Below, in pieces: positions 61,111-64,000 of a DNA stretch of 64,000 nucleotides (the first letter of the stretch is position 1; every line of letters begins with the position of its first letter). Position numbers and translations under genes: made by a program. The stretch is from assembly GCA_030765055.1 (NCBI GenBank), contig CM060952.1:84877630-84941629 (forward strand), read 5' to 3'. The notes under the pieces were generated by a model. That model saw only the letters and a list, made by a program, of their open reading frames with translations, was not told the DNA's origin and did not search any database. This stretch comes from Mantis religiosa (Eukaryota; Arthropoda; Insecta; Mantodea; Mantidae).

Positions 61111-64000
61111 TTCATTTGTATCTGTGATTTTACCGCGCAAAATTTGACGCCGTCAATGGCATCGCTGATGGAGTGAGTTTATATACGATTACCCTTGCGG
61201 CCTGTGATTGTATTTGCAGCTTTGAGGCCTCCCTCTACCGGCAGGCAAATATACTATTTGAGAGGTGGGTCTGCCTGCGTAATATAAAGGTGCGTAATTT
61301 CGACTGGTGCGTAGATACGATAACTGTTTTCAAAAACTATATACAGCAATGCAATGCATTGCAAAGCTAATTATGCAGCCATAAAAGTATACCATGAAGA
61401 ATATACGAAATGATAAATCAATGAACACTTATTTCACAATGAACATCTGTTTTTCTGTTATGGAAAATATGCAAGCATATTGTAAACCTGTCACATAAAA
61501 TACAGATATTTCAATTTGATCTAAATTCTTTTCTGGCACTCACAGTTTCCTCAATGTAACTTCACTGGAAATCAAAAAATAAGCAGAACATGTTCTAGGA
61601 ATAAAAAATAAATTAATGTTAGAATATGTACAAAGCTTTCATCCAAGTCTAAACGAGAAAATACGTCTAGTACATAGTCTTATGTGTCCATTTTCTTATA
61701 TTTCCTTTCTTTCTTTCCCTTAAACAGTCTTTGTATTGCGAGAAGTTATGCTTGCGGCCTTATTGCTTCTAGATCGGCACCAGTCACTTTGTAGCGTCCA
61801 GTCTCTTTTTTGTGAGTAACTGATCCTGTATCTTGGAAACGTTTGATGCACCTATTGGTTTTAAAAGATGTAAGGATATCAACATTGATAGACATTTTAA
61901 TTAAGCGTGAGAATGACAAAACATTTATATCGTGTACTGATAAAACTTAGGACGTTTGTGTTGCAAACAAAAGTATGTCAATTTGACGGTACCTGGACAC
62001 TTTTGAAAACCCTAAGCTCCGAGAGACTACTCTGAATGCTGGATAGCGTTGCAAAAACTCCTCTATGCAGCTGTTTAAACTATATTTATATGTCGTACCA
62101 ATTTTAATGCCGGTACGAAAGTAGCATACAACCATGAAGACGCGTGCTCTATGTTCATATCCAGGGGATGCTGGTTGTATCAGTTACGGACGCAACCACA
62201 CTCGGAGCGCTGTGATTTGCTTACTGTTCCGCAAAAATTACCGCTTCTTCTCTGTAGAGGGCACAATGATTTCAAGATAGACTCACCAGTCAACTATGGT
62301 GTCATTCTTGCTCTTTCGGAGGACGGGAAATAAGGAATAAAAATGAACACTGAGTATAATAATGTAGATCTTGTTAAAATTTACAAATTTGTCAAATACA
62401 TTATTTTCTGAAATGAAGGTATTCCATGTTACTTGTCTCAAATTTTCAATAATATTTTTTCAGATAAGAAACTCTCATATTACGTCCAGCTCTTAAAAGA
62501 TTTGACTATAGCTTGAAACCTATTGTACCTATGAATATACAGTTTCTACAAATGTCATGAGCTAGAAAAATAAGGTTTTGTAAAAGTAGTTTGCTGGAGA
62601 ATAGACAGAGTGCATTGCTAAGCATTAATAAATGGGAGACAAGTGTGTGTAAAGGAACAGTTGGAGTGCAGAAGGAAACAGATTCTGAAAGCGTAACTTG
62701 CTGAGCACCTCAAATCACCTTCCTAACGGACGGTTGCATTACGTGATTGACTCGACAGAGTTACGCGATTACCGCAGGGTCTTCACATTGTCCAGGGGAA
62801 GGACACGTGAGGGGAATTCTTAAACAGTGCTCACATTCAGGGGTGCAACTACATCACGGCCCATCATGTAGCTCGTACAACAAATGACAATCGAATTATG
62901 TCGATTGCTTTAGAATTTTGTCAACAATATTTTATTTTAGATTTGGTTAACCACGTTTATCTTCACTTTCTTCTCGGGCAGCCAGCCAGGTGAAAAGATG
63001 ATCAGACATCAGCATTTCGGGAGTGTACATCTCTCCCATCATCAGGATATTTATAAAATGTTATAACCACAAATGAAATACTGGATATAACACAACTACA
63101 AACAAAGACAAGACACTATCAAAATTCGCATTAATGAACAAGACTGTTTTCAGTAAATTAAATGCCAGGTGGCGTGAGTACAGAAAATTGTGTCAAAGAA
63201 ACGTAACTACTTAACTTGATTATCAAGCTGTATTGATCTTTGCTTCTTAATTCGATGGATTTCCATTTTTAAGGCCGGTTTCCAAGAGGATATGAAAATC
63301 CAGCATCACGATTAAGCGTGCTCCTTTCAGAGGAAATCGCCAAAGTCTCCTTAATTCTCCGCTCCCAGTAACTGTATGTTTAATGCAACCTGAGAAGTCC
63401 GGGCTGGCAGAGCATTGTTTTGATAACGACCATAGAGCCAATTTTCGGGAGATGACCATCTTGGAAAAATGCAACAGTACTACACAGCTGATCATTTGGA
63501 GCTGGAGTTTCCGGCTGAAAAGTGCACAGTTCAATATAAAAAATAATATCGTGATTTTTTGAAGTGGGAACATGAGGAGAAGGTAAAGAAGATATTTAAA
63601 GTCTTCTTCTAGACTATATAAGCAAAAATGGAAAGTTTATGTGTTCAAAGAATGGTTAATTTCCTTTACAAAATGGTAACACAAAACAGTTCAAAAATGA
63701 CTTGCTTTTCAGATAGGTAGTAGAAAAAATAATGGACTGCCCCTATGGTGTGGTGATTTGCATTCTCATCTTCAAATCCAGACGTCTCGGTTCGACACTT
63801 TGCTAGAGTGGGAGTTTTACTACATGCGTAAATTCACATTCACAGGGACAGTCCTCCGGAGCTCTGAAATACTACTATGGTTGAAATTTAAAGTCCATTC
63901 AAGTACCACAAAACACATTGTATATATATATTTTCATGTAAATCTTTGAGGGTAGTTTTCTGCTTAGCTTTGACCCACTAAACAAGGTAGACATTTTTTG
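61111..64000. other. Unassigned sequence to the window end
   Basis: AT-rich with GC-richer patches at about 61130-61320, 62140-62340, 62690-62870 and 63260-63500. The longest frame (108 codons, minus, 63247-63573) has no recognisable domain. No repeat family from the rest of the window was recognised here. Confidence 0.3.

Overview
The window looks like intergenic DNA from a large, AT-rich, repeat-laden arthropod genome, most likely an insect. The reasons are mariner, pogo-type, RTE-like and Ty3/gypsy-like relics, many tRNA-headed SINEs with target-site duplications (TSDs), long pure microsatellites, a satellite array, and no bacterial gene organisation. The species cannot be told from the sequence alone. 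No conserved host gene was recognised with confidence. Two weak host-gene candidates are a compact 90-codon gene at 17.45-17.8 kb and the possible 5' end of a spliced gene at 45.3-46.1 kb.

Layout. 0-9.8 kb: AT-rich filler with an old dispersed repeat, a mellifera-type mariner relic (3.24-4.2 kb), several SINEs and two copies of a GC-rich ~0.5 kb family called R500 here. 9.8-14 kb: a pure (TTTA)n array of about 686 bp, then an old, internally deleted LTR retrotransposon whose LTR/primer-site junction was split by a SINE. 14-22 kb: a tentative Tigger-like element, a SINE, the compact small ORF, a pogo-like transposon that kept its ends but lost its catalytic core, and an RTE-like LINE relic. 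22-36 kb: microsatellites and two internally deleted mariner copies, one carrying two nested insertions with TSDs.

36.7-45.3 kb is the most structured part. A 67/68-bp satellite array of about 57 monomers was split by a recent Ty3/gypsy-like element (38365-43062), with a 4-bp TSD that restores the satellite monomer exactly. The element keeps a long coiled-coil Gag and a protease but has lost reverse transcriptase, RNase H and integrase. Its two LTRs are nearly identical over the first ~243 bp and then differ in sequence and length. Its Gag N-terminus resembles the gag relic at 11.66 kb, so the two belong to one lineage.

45.3-64 kb: a CpG-richer stretch with possible splice sites, more SINEs, a long imperfect inverted repeat, relic satellite monomers 3.5 kb from the array, a ~105-bp tandem repeat (58.1-58.8 kb) and many copies of the AT-rich dispersed family. 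The genes do not form a pathway; the story is nested transposition, satellite amplification and non-autonomous families living on machinery encoded elsewhere. Percent identities and boundaries are by eye.
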